Shown here piece by piece: positions 7,905-15,477 of a stretch of DNA of 28,487 bases (its first letter is position 1; every line of letters starts with the position of its first letter). The DNA comes from an uncultured Collinsella sp. Lineage in GTDB: Bacteria; Actinomycetota; Coriobacteriia; Coriobacteriales; Coriobacteriaceae. The notes beneath the pieces were generated by a model. The model was not told the DNA's origin. It searched no databases and worked only from the letters and a program-made list of their open reading frames with translations. The stretch is taken from NCBI GenBank assembly GCA_900543945.1, contig UQTN01000012.1, forward strand, positions 1-28,487, read 5' to 3'. A program made the translations under genes and the position numbers.

Positions 7905-8416
7905 GTGGGGCTCCCCTCAAAATAATGGTGGATGCCAACGTATGGGTTGATTCGTTTTGCGCCGACCATGCCGAGTCGCTTGCCGCGCGTGCGTTTATTG
8001 GGCAGGCGACGGAGACGGGGACATTGCTGTTCTTTCCGGTGCATATCGCCAAGGACGTGCTGTACATTGTCCAACACGAGCTGAAGCGTAGCGTTCTTGC
8101 CAGCGGGGGAGCGCTCGACGAGGCATCTGCCCGTGCAATTGGCGATGCGGCGTTGGCGTTTGTTCGGAACATGACCGAAAACGCCACGGCCGTGGGTGCA
8201 GATGCGTCGGACCTTTGGCTGGCCGACAAATACTTAGCGCTCCATCGCGATTACGAGGACAATTTGGTGCTCGCCGCATGCAAGCGTGCACAGGTTGATT
8301 ACTTGGTAACTAACGATCGCAAACTGCTCGAACATGCCGATCTTGCAGCAAAGACACCTCGTCAAATGATGCCGATTCTTGCTTTGGTCGAACGCGGCGG
8401 CGCGGCTATCGGTTAA
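7901..8416 (+). CDS. PIN-domain ribonuclease toxin
   Basis: This 171-residue protein has the PIN-domain acidic residue pattern. D11 and D17 lie in MVDANVWVDSF, D52 and E60 in the middle helices, D120 in the YEDNLVLAA motif and D139 in LVTNDRKLL, together able to hold the catalytic metal. PIN toxins cleave RNA, often tRNA or mRNA; the target here cannot be read from sequence. I chose GTG at 7901 because it overlaps the antitoxin TGA and is preceded by AAAAGGGG at 7885-7892. The in-frame reading that extends further upstream lies inside the antitoxin gene. The next visible element is a terminator at 8429-8465. Confidence 0.82.
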   Translation: MSGAPLKIMVDANVWVDSFCADHAESLAARAFIGQATETGTLLFFPVHIAKDVLYIVQHELKRSVLASGGALDEASARAIGDAALAFVRNMTENATAVGADASDLWLADKYLALHRDYEDNLVLAACKRAQVDYLVTNDRKLLEHADLAAKTPRQMMPILALVERGGAAIG

Positions 8417-8428
8417 CGCGAACTGTTT

Positions 8429-8465
8429 GCGGGCCTCTTGGACGACGATGCGCCAAGGGGCCCGC
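8429..8465. terminator. Hairpin terminator between convergent genes
   Basis: A 13-bp stem with one G-T pair (8429-8441 with 8453-8465, loop 11 nt) lies between the stops of the PIN toxin and the convergent minus-strand gene ending at 8475. The T tracts are weak on both sides, so it is probably a shared bidirectional terminator. Confidence 0.5.
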
Positions 8466-8474
8466 GTCTGCTAT

Positions 8475-8909
8475 TTACAAAAGCTCGGCCTTAATGGCGG
8501 GACTTTCTGCGAGCAGCTCGGCTGCCTTTTCGTCGGAATCGTTTAGTGCTGCCAGACTGCGGTAGACCCACTCGTTGACCTGGGTGTTCTTGACGCCTGC
8601 GGTCTGCATAAGGGCGCCTACCTCGCGGATTGCTGCGAGCAGATCGGCTTTGGGACCCGCGAGCTCGACCTCGATGCCGTGGTAGGCGGTCACGCCGCGG
8701 TTCTCACTCACGTGGTCGATAAAGCCCTCGACGGTCTCAAGCTGCTGGGTGAGAGCTGCATCATCGTCAGCGTCCAGCGCGACGAGTGCGTTCGATACCG
8801 TGAGAGCGGGATGTCCGCAGGGGACAAAGCCTTCGATGACATCCATGGCTTCGGTAATGGTTGAGCCCAGGCCTGCGAGGGCATTGACGAGTTGCTGCTT
8901 GGTATCCAT
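8475..8909 (-). CDS. Conserved-looking protein of unknown function, all-helical
   Basis: This 144-residue soluble protein starts MDTKQQLVNALAGLGSTITEAMDVIEGFV. I do not recognise a domain in it. It appears almost wholly helical and acidic, with no signal peptide or membrane segment. One short motif, VPCGHPALTVSNALVALD, stands out near residues 29-46, with a single cysteine and histidine. The ATG is preceded on the minus strand by GAAAGGA about 5 nt upstream, and a TATATT -10-like box lies at 8946-8951 (minus strand). It is divergent from ssrA and convergent with the toxin pair. Coding quality looks good, but function is open. Confidence 0.7.
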   Translation of the reverse strand: MDTKQQLVNALAGLGSTITEAMDVIEGFVPCGHPALTVSNALVALDADDDAALTQQLETVEGFIDHVSENRGVTAYHGIEVELAGPKADLLAAIREVGALMQTAGVKNTQVNEWVYRSLAALNDSDEKAAELLAESPAIKAELL

Positions 8910-8974
8910 AACGGTCCTTTCGACGGGTCAATTTTGCTTGGCGAAAATATACGTGACGCGATCGGTAGCAAAAG

Positions 8975-9061
8975 TGTGAAGTGCGGCGCACATTGGGGTC
9001 TTCACAGCTCGTGCATAGAACAGCTGTCGGCTTTCAGAACGTGGTAAGATAACACTTCACA
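8975..9061. promoter_or_regulatory. Spaced 9-bp inverted repeat between divergent promoters
   Basis: TGTGAAGTG at 8975-8983 and its exact complement CACTTCACA at 9053-9061 flank the space between the minus-strand gene and ssrA. The first copy lies near the likely promoter of the minus-strand gene. It could be a shared regulator site, or chance. Confidence 0.25.
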
Positions 9062-9062
9062 A

Positions 9063-9125
9063 GCGGGGCTCGCCCCGCATGTTCCTTGAAAAGTCGACGG
9101 TTATCGGGTGTTTGCAGACCCGATA
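9063..9125 (+). other. Two hairpins upstream of ssrA
   Basis: GCGGGG/CCCCGC (9063-9068 with 9073-9078) and an 8-bp perfect pair TATCGGGT/ACCCGATA (9102-9109 with 9118-9125) lie in the 240-nt ssrA upstream region. Neither has a T tract. They may belong to a short leader or precursor of tmRNA processed away by RNases. No clear -35/-10 pair is visible. Confidence 0.35.
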
Positions 9126-9148
9126 CCATCCAGACTTTCCCAATATTC

Positions 9149-9512
9149 GGGGGCGACTGGTTTCGACACGATAGCTCTGAGAGAGGAAGCAAGCCGAGGT
9201 CTCCTCGCCTCGTTAAACAGGGGTACCGTCAAATTGAATTGACAACAACTCTTCTTTTGAGCCCATGGCTCTCGCTGCTTAATTTATAGCGGCGCGTCAA
9301 CCCGGTGATTTCCCCGACACCGGCGCGACGTCATCTTAGGGGAATGCTCCTGCGCACGTAATCGGTATGGCGCGGGCTAAGACCGAACCGGTTAGGACGT
9401 CGCGAGCGTGTCGCTGCGCGCAAGGCGTCCGAGACTAAACCAGCGACTGAGCTTGGAGATGCCAATCAGGGGGCTTTCGTGGACCGGAGTTCGATTCTCC
9501 GCGCCTCCACCA
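9149..9512 (+). ncRNA. ssrA: Transfer-messenger RNA (tmRNA)
   Basis: The RNA begins GGGGGCGACTGGTTTCGAC, the conserved tmRNA 5' end. It closes with the T-arm GGAGTTCGATTCTCC and acceptor strand CGCCTCC plus encoded ACCA. The first seven bases pair with 9502-9508 (one G-U). It rescues stalled ribosomes with SmpB by adding a degradation tag. The tag reading frame is best read from GAC at 9241 to the TAA at 9280-9282, encoding DNNSSFEPMALAA, so the full tag would be (A)DNNSSFEPMALAA with the usual ALAA end. The exact resume codon is inferred. It is a one-piece tmRNA of 364 nt, and ssrA 3' ends are common integration sites. Confidence 0.95.
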
Positions 9513-9523
9513 TAAGTAACAGG

Positions 9524-9557
9524 CAGGTAGATATTCGTATCTACCTGTCTTTTTATT
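9524..9557 (+). terminator. Terminator of ssrA with UUCG tetraloop
   Basis: CAGGTAGATA at 9524-9533 pairs perfectly with TATCTACCTG at 9538-9547 around a TTCG tetraloop, followed by TCTTTTTATT. This is a textbook intrinsic terminator 11 nt after the encoded ACCA. Confidence 0.85.
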
Positions 9558-9563
9558 TCTAGT

Positions 9564-9615
9564 CCGTACCGCGGAGAATCGAACTCTGTGCAGGGCGCGG
9601 GCGTTAAGCAAACGC
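9564..9615. repeat. 52-bp direct repeat, copy 1, carrying a reversed tmRNA T-arm
   Basis: This stretch matches 9764-9815 with three mismatches, at an offset of exactly 200 bp. Positions 9570-9586 are the exact reverse complement of tmRNA positions 9487-9503 (T-arm and start of the acceptor strand). The repeat ends in CAGGGCGCGGGCG followed by an A-rich patch. It may be an attachment-site remnant of an element that once inserted at ssrA. Confidence 0.65.
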
Positions 9616-9763
9616 GAAGCGTTTGTAGCCCGCGGGCGAGGGCGGCGGCAGCCGGCCGAAGCCGGTGCAGCAAATACGCGGATTCTTCGCGCAAAGCTTC
9701 AGCCCAATATAGATGCGATGTTTATCGAATTTCAGCTGGCCTCGCCCAGCATCAACGGATCCC

Positions 9764-9815
9764 CCGTACCGCGGAGAATCGAACTCTATGCAGGGCGCGG
9801 GCGTAAAGAAAACGC
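9764..9815. repeat. 52-bp direct repeat, copy 2
   Basis: This is the second copy of the repeat at 9564-9615, with the same reversed 17-nt tmRNA T-arm at 9770-9786. The 148 bp between the copies is GC-rich with small inverted repeats such as CGGCCGAAGCCGG, and I see no credible gene there. Confidence 0.65.
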
Positions 9816-9827
9816 CTCAGTGACGCA

Positions 9828-10041
9828 GAGTGGGACGCGTTTTCCCAATGACTGCCCAGGCGGAAACCGCATCCCGGAATCTAAGCTCGGAATGGGATAC
9901 ATTTTCCGGATGACGCCTCAAGTGGAAGCTGCGACCCGGAATCGAGCCGTAGAGTGGGACATGCTTTCCCCATGGCAACCCAGGCGGAAAGCGCATCCCG
10001 GAATCGCCCCTCAGAACGGGACGTGCTTTCCGCCAGCCGCC
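9828..10041. repeat. 62-bp tandem repeat array, 3.4 units
   Basis: Units start at 9828, 9890, 9952 and 10014, the last partial, with an exact 62-bp period. Each opens with a GAGTGGGAC-like block followed by a TTTCC patch, has a GGCGGAAA-like block in the middle and closes with CCCGGAATC. Units 1 and 3 are about four-fifths identical. The conserved GCGGAAACCGC in unit 1 can form a small hairpin. No start-to-stop frame of good coding quality covers the array. The function is unknown. Confidence 0.7.
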
Positions 10042-10120
10042 CCCTCAACTCCAAAACCCATGCGCCCTCCATTCCAAAACTGGGTAGAAGAAAGCCAAAA
10101 CGCAATCGCAGGAGGTCAAT

Positions 10121-11026
10121 ATGACTGCAGAAGATAAGGCAAAGAACGCCGGCAAGGTCGCGCTCGTCTTGGAGGGTGGCAGTTTTCGTGGGCAGTTTAC
10201 CGCCGGCGTGCTCGACGTTCTCATGGAGGCCGGTGTCGAAATTCCGGCGGTGTACGGCGTTTCGGCCGGTGCGCTCAACGGCGTCAACTACAAGTCGCAC
10301 CAGATCGGTCGCGTCAATCGCATCAACCTGACCTTCTGCAATGACAACCGCTACATGGGTGCCGCATCCTTCGCATCCACGGGCTCCATCGTGGGTTACG
10401 ACTTTATCTTCAACGATATCCAGGACCGCCTGGATCCCTTTGATAACGAGACGTTCGACGCCAGCCCTATCGAGATGTACGCCGTCGCGACGGACATGCT
10501 GTTTGGAACCGCTGCCTACCTGCCGGTCAAAAGCGCCGTGCTCGACCTCGATGCCGTGCGTGCCTCGACGTCGCTGCCGCTGGTGACGCCGCCGGTCGAG
10601 ATCGACGGGCACAAATACGTCGACGGCGGCGTAGCCGATTCGGTCCCCATCGAGCACGTGCTGGAGGAGGCGGGCTTCGATCGCGCGGTTGTCATTGTCA
10701 CGCAGGACCGCTCGTACGAGAAAAAGCCCTACGAGTTTATGCCTGCCGCGCGCGCCCGCTATGTCGACTACCCCTATCTGCTCGAGGCTATCGAGACGCG
10801 CCACGACCGCTATAACCTCCAGCGCATGCACCTGTGGAAGTATGGGCGCGAGGGCCGCGCGCTGGTCATTGCTCCGCAAAAGCCGGTCGAGGTCGGCCAT
10901 GTCGAGCACGATCCGGCAAAGCTTTTGGACCTGTATATCCAGGGCCGTCAGGAGGCAAAGCGCTTGCTGGGAGATATCGAGGCGTTTGTCGAGCGTCAAC
11001 GCTGCGACATCACGGCTCGTGGATGA
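10121..11026 (+). CDS. Patatin-like phospholipase family protein
   Basis: This 301-residue serine acyl hydrolase has the patatin architecture. A glycine-rich oxyanion loop lies at EGGSFRGQF (about 18-26), the nucleophile S48 in GVSAG, and the catalytic aspartate D168 in YVDGG. The S-D dyad is complete. It would hydrolyse acyl groups from phospholipids or related lipids; the natural substrate is unknown. No signal peptide is visible, so it should act in the cytoplasm or at the inner membrane face. The ATG at 10121 follows an AGGAGG at 10110-10115. The gene stands alone between the repeat array and the ribosomal protein promoter, with no clear terminator after it. Confidence 0.9.
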   Translation: MTAEDKAKNAGKVALVLEGGSFRGQFTAGVLDVLMEAGVEIPAVYGVSAGALNGVNYKSHQIGRVNRINLTFCNDNRYMGAASFASTGSIVGYDFIFNDIQDRLDPFDNETFDASPIEMYAVATDMLFGTAAYLPVKSAVLDLDAVRASTSLPLVTPPVEIDGHKYVDGGVADSVPIEHVLEEAGFDRAVVIVTQDRSYEKKPYEFMPAARARYVDYPYLLEAIETRHDRYNLQRMHLWKYGREGRALVIAPQKPVEVGHVEHDPAKLLDLYIQGRQEAKRLLGDIEAFVERQRCDITARG

Positions 11027-11062
11027 CATGTGCAGAAACTCTGGTCGGAGCCAAAATACCTG

Positions 11063-11090
11063 TTGACTCGTACGGCGAGCGGGGTAATAT
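11063..11090 (+). promoter_or_regulatory. Promoter of the rplM-rpsI operon
   Basis: TTGACT at 11063-11068 and TAATAT at 11085-11090 are separated by 16 nt and lie 66 nt before the rplM start, a strong vegetative-type promoter. The roughly 60-nt leader shows no obvious autoregulatory hairpin. Confidence 0.7.
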
Positions 11091-11156
11091 GGACGGGTTA
11101 CTTGCAGAGCCCCGTGAATCTCTGTAACAACACGTACTGTACATGGAGGAGTCTAA

Positions 11157-11600
11157 GTGATTTCGAAATCGACTCACTACGCCAAGCAGGGCGAGGTCCA
11201 GCGCAACTGGGTTCTCGTCGACGCCGATGGTGCTGTCCTGGGCCGTCTTGCCACCCAGATCGCAATGATCCTGCGCGGTAAGAACAAGCCCCAGTTCACG
11301 CCCAACAGCGACTGCGGCGACTTCGTTGTCGTCATCAACGCCGATAAGGTCCAGCTTACCGGTAACAAGGCCGACACGAAGACCTATTATCGCCACAGCG
11401 GCTACAACGGCGGCCTCAAGGCTGAGAGCTTCCGCCAGGCTATGGAGAAGCACCCGGAGAAGGTCATCGAGCGCGCCGTTCGCGGTATGCTGCCCAAGAC
11501 CACCCTCGGCCGTGCCCAGATGACCAAGCTTAAGGTCTACGCTGGTGCCGAGCATCCGCATGCTGCCCAGAACCCCACGAAGATTGAGCTGGAGGCTTAA
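11157..11600 (+). CDS. rplM: 50S ribosomal protein L13
   Basis: The 147-residue product matches L13 throughout, including RNWVLVDADGAVLGRLAT, the GKNKPQFTPNSDCGDFVVV region and RGMLPKTTLGRAQMTKLKVY. It has the usual length. L13 is an early assembly protein of the large subunit that binds 23S rRNA. The start is a GTG at 11157 preceded by GGAGGAG at 11145-11151. It forms the conserved two-gene operon with rpsI, whose start is 2 nt after the rplM stop. Start codon and spacing are clear. Confidence 0.97.
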   Translation: MISKSTHYAKQGEVQRNWVLVDADGAVLGRLATQIAMILRGKNKPQFTPNSDCGDFVVVINADKVQLTGNKADTKTYYRHSGYNGGLKAESFRQAMEKHPEKVIERAVRGMLPKTTLGRAQMTKLKVYAGAEHPHAAQNPTKIELEA

Positions 11601-11602
11601 AG

Positions 11603-11998
<396 letters not shown>

Positions 11999-12029
11999 GG
12001 TTTTATCTCCTTTCGAGATACAATGTACA

Positions 12030-12073
12030 AGCGGGGCCTGCCGATTCCTCGGCGGGTCCCGCTTTTCTTTTTC
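12030..12073 (+). terminator. Terminator of rplM-rpsI
   Basis: AGCGGGGCCTGCCGA (12030-12044) folds with TCGGCGGGTCCCGCT (12049-12063) around a TTCC loop with two G-U pairs. TTTCTTTTTC follows. Confidence 0.85.
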
Positions 12074-12121
12074 GACTAGGGCGGGCGGTTGTATATCGCC
12101 TGCTAGGGAAGGAGCGATCCT

Positions 12122-13459
12122 ATGCCCCAGAACATCTTCGGTACCGACGGCGTCCGTGGCGTCGCCAATGCCGACCTCTCGTGCGACCTCGCGTTTCGCC
12201 TGGGCCGCGCGGCGACCAAGTTCCTTGGCCCGGACATCTGCATCGGCCGCGACACGCGCCTTTCGGGTACCATGCTCGAGAGTGCTCTGACCGCTGGCAT
12301 TATGGCAGAGGGCGGCCGTCCGCATTGCTGCGGCGTTATCCCTACGCCGGCCGTGGCGCTGCTCACCGTCCAAAACGAGCTCGACGGCGGCATCGTCATC
12401 TCCGCTTCGCATAATCCGCCGGAGTTCAACGGCATCAAGTTCTTTAGCCGCAAGGGCATGAAGCTTCCCGATGCTGTCGAGGAAGAGATCAGCGCCTGGG
12501 TCATGTCCGAGGAGGCCATGGCTGCCGACACGCTGCCGACCGGCGCCGGTGTGGGTCACATCATCAAGATGAAAGACGCCCGCAAGGCCTATGTCGATCA
12601 TGCCATCAGCACGCTCGACGGCCTTAAGCTCGATGGCCTGGTTGTTGCCGTCGACTGCGGTCACGGTGCTTCCTGCCAGACCACGCCCGCTGCGCTGCAG
12701 CGCCTGGGCGCCACGGTCCATGCCATCAACACCGATTACTGTGGCACCGACATTAACGTTGAGTGCGGCTCCACTCACCTTGAGCCCCTGCGCGAGCTCG
12801 TGCTGCGCACCCACGCCGATATCGGCCTGGCCCACGACGGCGACGCCGACCGCGTGCTGTTCGTCGACGGCGAGGGCAATGAGATCGACGGTGACTACAT
12901 CCTGGCTATCTGCGGTTCTGACCTCGCCGCCCGCGGCAAGCTCGCCAACTCCGAGATCGTCTCGACCGTCATGTGCAACCTTGGCTTCTCCATCGCTATG
13001 AAGGAGCAGGGCTTCGAGATGGTTCAGACCGCCGTGGGTGACCGCTACGTTTTGGAGCGCATGCTCGCGGATGGCGCCGTCATCGGCGGCGAACAGTCCG
13101 GCCACATCATCTTCCTGGAGCACAACACCACCGGTGACGGCCTGGTGACGGCTCTGCAGCTGCTGGCCGTGCTCAAGCGCACCGGTCGTACCCTCACTGA
13201 TCTTGCCGGCATCATGAAGAAGTACCCGCAGGTACTCGTCAACGTGCATTCCGACAACAAGGCCGGCCTGGACGATTGCCAGCCCATTTGGGACGCCGTC
13301 GCTGCCGCCGAGAAGGAGCTTGACGGCCGCGGCCGCATTCTGGTGCGCCCGAGCGGTACCGAGCCGCTGGTCCGTGTTATGGCCGAGGCGGAGACGCACG
13401 AGCTCACTCAGCGTGTTGTCGACGACATCGTCGAGGTTGTCAAGCGCGAACTTCCCTAA
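12122..13459 (+). CDS. glmM: Phosphoglucosamine mutase
   Basis: This enzyme interconverts glucosamine-6-phosphate and glucosamine-1-phosphate, the step before GlmU on the way to UDP-GlcNAc for peptidoglycan. The protein is 445 residues, normal for the family. It starts with FGTDGVRG and carries the phosphorylated serine S96 in SASHNPP, the magnesium site DGDADR at 239-244, and the phosphate-binding loop RPSGTEPLVRVM near the C-terminus. AAGGAG lies about 7 nt before the ATG. It follows the rpsI terminator and lies upstream of EIIA and nagB, giving an amino-sugar cluster. Confidence 0.96.
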   Translation: MPQNIFGTDGVRGVANADLSCDLAFRLGRAATKFLGPDICIGRDTRLSGTMLESALTAGIMAEGGRPHCCGVIPTPAVALLTVQNELDGGIVISASHNPPEFNGIKFFSRKGMKLPDAVEEEISAWVMSEEAMAADTLPTGAGVGHIIKMKDARKAYVDHAISTLDGLKLDGLVVAVDCGHGASCQTTPAALQRLGATVHAINTDYCGTDINVECGSTHLEPLRELVLRTHADIGLAHDGDADRVLFVDGEGNEIDGDYILAICGSDLAARGKLANSEIVSTVMCNLGFSIAMKEQGFEMVQTAVGDRYVLERMLADGAVIGGEQSGHIIFLEHNTTGDGLVTALQLLAVLKRTGRTLTDLAGIMKKYPQVLVNVHSDNKAGLDDCQPIWDAVAAAEKELDGRGRILVRPSGTEPLVRVMAEAETHELTQRVVDDIVEVVKRELP

Positions 13460-13489
13460 TGGTCAAAAACGGGTGCCAAGTGGTAAACT
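13460..13489 (+). promoter_or_regulatory. Weak putative promoter for the PTS EIIA gene
   Basis: TGGTCA at 13460-13465 and TAAACT at 13484-13489 are 18 nt apart and lie 41 nt before the EIIA ATG. Each box matches only part of the consensus, so the EIIA gene may instead be read through from glmM, after which no terminator is visible. Confidence 0.3.
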
Positions 13490-13530
13490 GTTAAAGCTAT
13501 TTTGATTGATTGGTATGTCCGAGGGGGAGC

Positions 13531-14028
13531 ATGTTCACTAAAGTCCTAAGGTCTTTTGGTATGCGTGGACGAGTTCTTACGCTGGATGCTCCCATCTCGG
13601 GCGACGTCATTCCGTTGTCCGAGGTCAATGACCAGACATTTGCCACCGGCCTGTTGGGCCAGGGCGTGGCGATTCAGCCTACCGGCACGCGTGTGATTGC
13701 GCCGGCAGACGCCAAGGTCGAGGCCATTTTTCCCACGGGTCACGCCGTTGCGCTCAACACGGTCGATGGCCTAGACGTGCTCATCCACGTTGGTTTGGAC
13801 ACTGTTCAGCTTGAGGGCAAGCATTTTAGCGTGCATGCACAGGTGGGCGATGTCGTCCATAAGGGTGACGTGCTCATCGAGTTCGATCGCGAGGCAATTG
13901 CTGCCGAGGGCTACGATGTGACGGTTCCCATCTTGGTGTGCAACTCCGTTGAGTTCTCGAGCATCAAGGGCTCCGTTGGCGAGCATGTCGAGGAGATGGA
14001 CCAGCTCATCGTTGCTCGCGAACGCTAG
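13531..14028 (+). CDS. crr: PTS glucose-type EIIA protein
   Basis: This 165-residue protein is a single-domain EIIA of the glucose family. It takes a phosphate from HPr and passes it to a membrane EIIB/EIIC, and in many bacteria it also regulates other sugar systems. The phospho-acceptor histidine is H86 in VLIHVGLDTV, with the supporting H71 in PTGHAVAL. The end KGSVGEHVEEMDQLI is typical. The start at ATG 13531 follows GAGGGGGAG. An in-frame ATG at 13510 lacks a ribosome binding site. There is no EIIB/EIIC gene nearby, so it probably serves permeases encoded elsewhere. The symbol crr is by analogy. Confidence 0.85.
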   Translation: MFTKVLRSFGMRGRVLTLDAPISGDVIPLSEVNDQTFATGLLGQGVAIQPTGTRVIAPADAKVEAIFPTGHAVALNTVDGLDVLIHVGLDTVQLEGKHFSVHAQVGDVVHKGDVLIEFDREAIAAEGYDVTVPILVCNSVEFSSIKGSVGEHVEEMDQLIVARER

Positions 14029-14049
14029 CAAGTGCACGTGGCCATTAGC

Positions 14050-14300
14050 CTACAATTCAAACACGTTTATGGAGGGCGCCCTTGAAAGAGGGCGCCCTCC
14101 GTGGCAAGATGGGATTTGTCCGAAGCTAAACGGCTTTGGGTCACCGTGGACGGGCAGGGGCCTCGACGCGGCTAGACACGAGACACATACATTACGCGAC
14201 CTCGCCCTGGTGGCCGCACACGTTGGTTGCGGCCGACGCGGGCCGCGGGCAAGTGCTTGTAAGGGGAGCCTTGCCTCTCTTGTACGAGAAAGGACGCGTA
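14050..14300 (+). other. Structured leader region upstream of nagB
   Basis: A TACAAT -10-like box at 14051-14056 precedes an 11-bp perfect hairpin (14071-14081 with 14090-14100) that has no T tract. About 200 nt of sequence with further potential stems follows before the nagB ribosome binding site: AAGC/GCTT near 14124-14137, GGCCGCA/TGCGGCC near 14211-14235, and AAGGGGAG/CTCTCTT near 14261-14281. An in-frame extension of nagB upstream to 14136 has poor family fit. It may be a regulatory leader or simply an inactive spacer with the EIIA terminator. Confidence 0.35.
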
Positions 14301-15029
14301 ATGAAGATCATTAAAGCTAAAGACTACGAGGATATGAGCCGCAAGGCCGCCAATATCATCTCGGCGCAGGTTATCCTCAAGCCCGATTGCGTGCTGGGTC
14401 TTGCCACCGGCTCCACCCCGATCGGTGCCTACAAGCAGCTCGCTGCTTGGTACGAGAAGGGCGACGTCGACTTTGCCGAGGTCAGCACCTACAACCTGGA
14501 CGAGTATCGCGGCCTTTCGCACGACGATCCCCAGAGCTATCACTACTTCATGCGTGAGAACTTCTTCGATCACATCAACATCGACCTGAACAACACGCAT
14601 GTGCCCGACGGTTCCAACCCCGACGCCGCCGCTGCCTGCTCTGAGTACGACAAGATCGTCGCCGCCGCCGGTTACCCGGATCTGCAGCTGCTCGGCATTG
14701 GCAACAACGGCCACATCGGTTTCAACGAGCCCGATGACCACTTCTCCAAGGGCACGCACTGCGTCGACCTCACCGAGAGCACCATTCAGGCCAACAGCCG
14801 CCTGTTCGACAGCATCGACGATGTTCCCCGTCAGGCCTACACCATGGGTACCCAGACCATCATGTATGCCCGCATGATCCTAGTCGTCGCCAACGGCGAG
14901 GCCAAGGCTCAGGCCGTGCATGACATGTGCTATGGTCCGGTTACGCCCGCGTGCCCGGCTTCGATCCTGCAGCTGCACACCAACTGCGTTGTCGTTGCCG
15001 ACGAGGCCGCCCTTTCGCTCTGCGAGTAG
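14301..15029 (+). CDS. nagB: Glucosamine-6-phosphate deaminase
   Basis: NagB converts glucosamine-6-phosphate to fructose-6-phosphate and ammonia, feeding amino sugars into glycolysis. The 242-residue product has the family markers LGLATGSTPIGAYKQL, YNLDEYRGL, the catalytic-site stretch LGIGNNGHIGFNEP and TMGTQTIMYAR. Compared with E. coli NagB it is a little shorter at the C-terminus, as in many Gram-positive forms that lack the allosteric tail. The ATG at 14301 is preceded by AGAAAGGA at 14287-14294. It lies in the amino-sugar block with glmM and is followed by its own terminator. Confidence 0.95.
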   Translation: MKIIKAKDYEDMSRKAANIISAQVILKPDCVLGLATGSTPIGAYKQLAAWYEKGDVDFAEVSTYNLDEYRGLSHDDPQSYHYFMRENFFDHINIDLNNTHVPDGSNPDAAAACSEYDKIVAAAGYPDLQLLGIGNNGHIGFNEPDDHFSKGTHCVDLTESTIQANSRLFDSIDDVPRQAYTMGTQTIMYARMILVVANGEAKAQAVHDMCYGPVTPACPASILQLHTNCVVVADEAALSLCE

Positions 15030-15061
15030 CGCGAATCCTGCATCTCGACATAGCCTTGCCT

Positions 15062-15090
15062 AAGGCCTCCGCTTTGCGGGGGCCTTTTTG
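15062..15090 (+). terminator. Terminator of nagB
   Basis: AAGGCCTCCGC at 15062-15072 pairs with GCGGGGGCCTT at 15076-15086 (one G-U) around a TTT loop, followed by TTT. Confidence 0.85.
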
Positions 15091-15477
15091 TTATCCCTCT
15101 CCGCCCGCTTGACCAAAATCTTGCCGCAAGCTTGACGAATGCCGGATGCCCAACAGCTTGATTCATTCCATACCAGATTCTATGCAAAAATGCCACTAAA
15201 AGGTCGTAGACGGTAGCGGGTGCTAGGCGAGTTGAATGACATAGCTGAACCTTGTTCATTTGCGTTACACTGCCGCTTAGATGGGACAAGCCGACAAGCT
15301 CATTTACCTGCTTAAAGACCGATTAGTCGGGGGATTAATAACAATCGGCCCTCGCTGTACAAAAACTTGCCGCTTGCGTACCAAAAGACAACCTAGAACA
15401 CAAGGTCGCTCTATTCATAGCGCGGCTTGTATGGTCTTGCGGTTACAGTGTCCATACGGTCGAGTTGAGGAGCGGGC
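15091..15477 (+). other. Gene-free 387-nt upstream region of the large regulator
   Basis: I see no gene here. The region is less GC-rich than its surroundings. It holds a 13-bp palindrome TGAACCTTGTTCA at 15246-15258, a TACACT -10-like box at 15266-15271 without a matching -35, and CCGATT/AATCGG inverted repeats around 15320-15345. Its length suggests regulated expression of the following regulator. Confidence 0.4.

Noticed and set aside
9392..9694. Minus-strand open frame across ssrA with an ENRTPV motif
   Set aside because: It is the translated complement of tmRNA and its downstream repeats, a common false gene call.
9828..10041. CRISPR array
   Set aside because: Units are contiguous tandem repeats of 62 bp with no unique spacers, and no cas genes are present.
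14136..14300. N-terminal extension of nagB
   Set aside because: The extra 55 residues do not fit the NagB family, and a good ribosome binding site precedes the ATG at 14301.
15246..15258. LexA/SOS box (GAAC-N-GTTC)
   Set aside because: The half-sites are 3 nt apart instead of 4, and the downstream gene is not an SOS gene.
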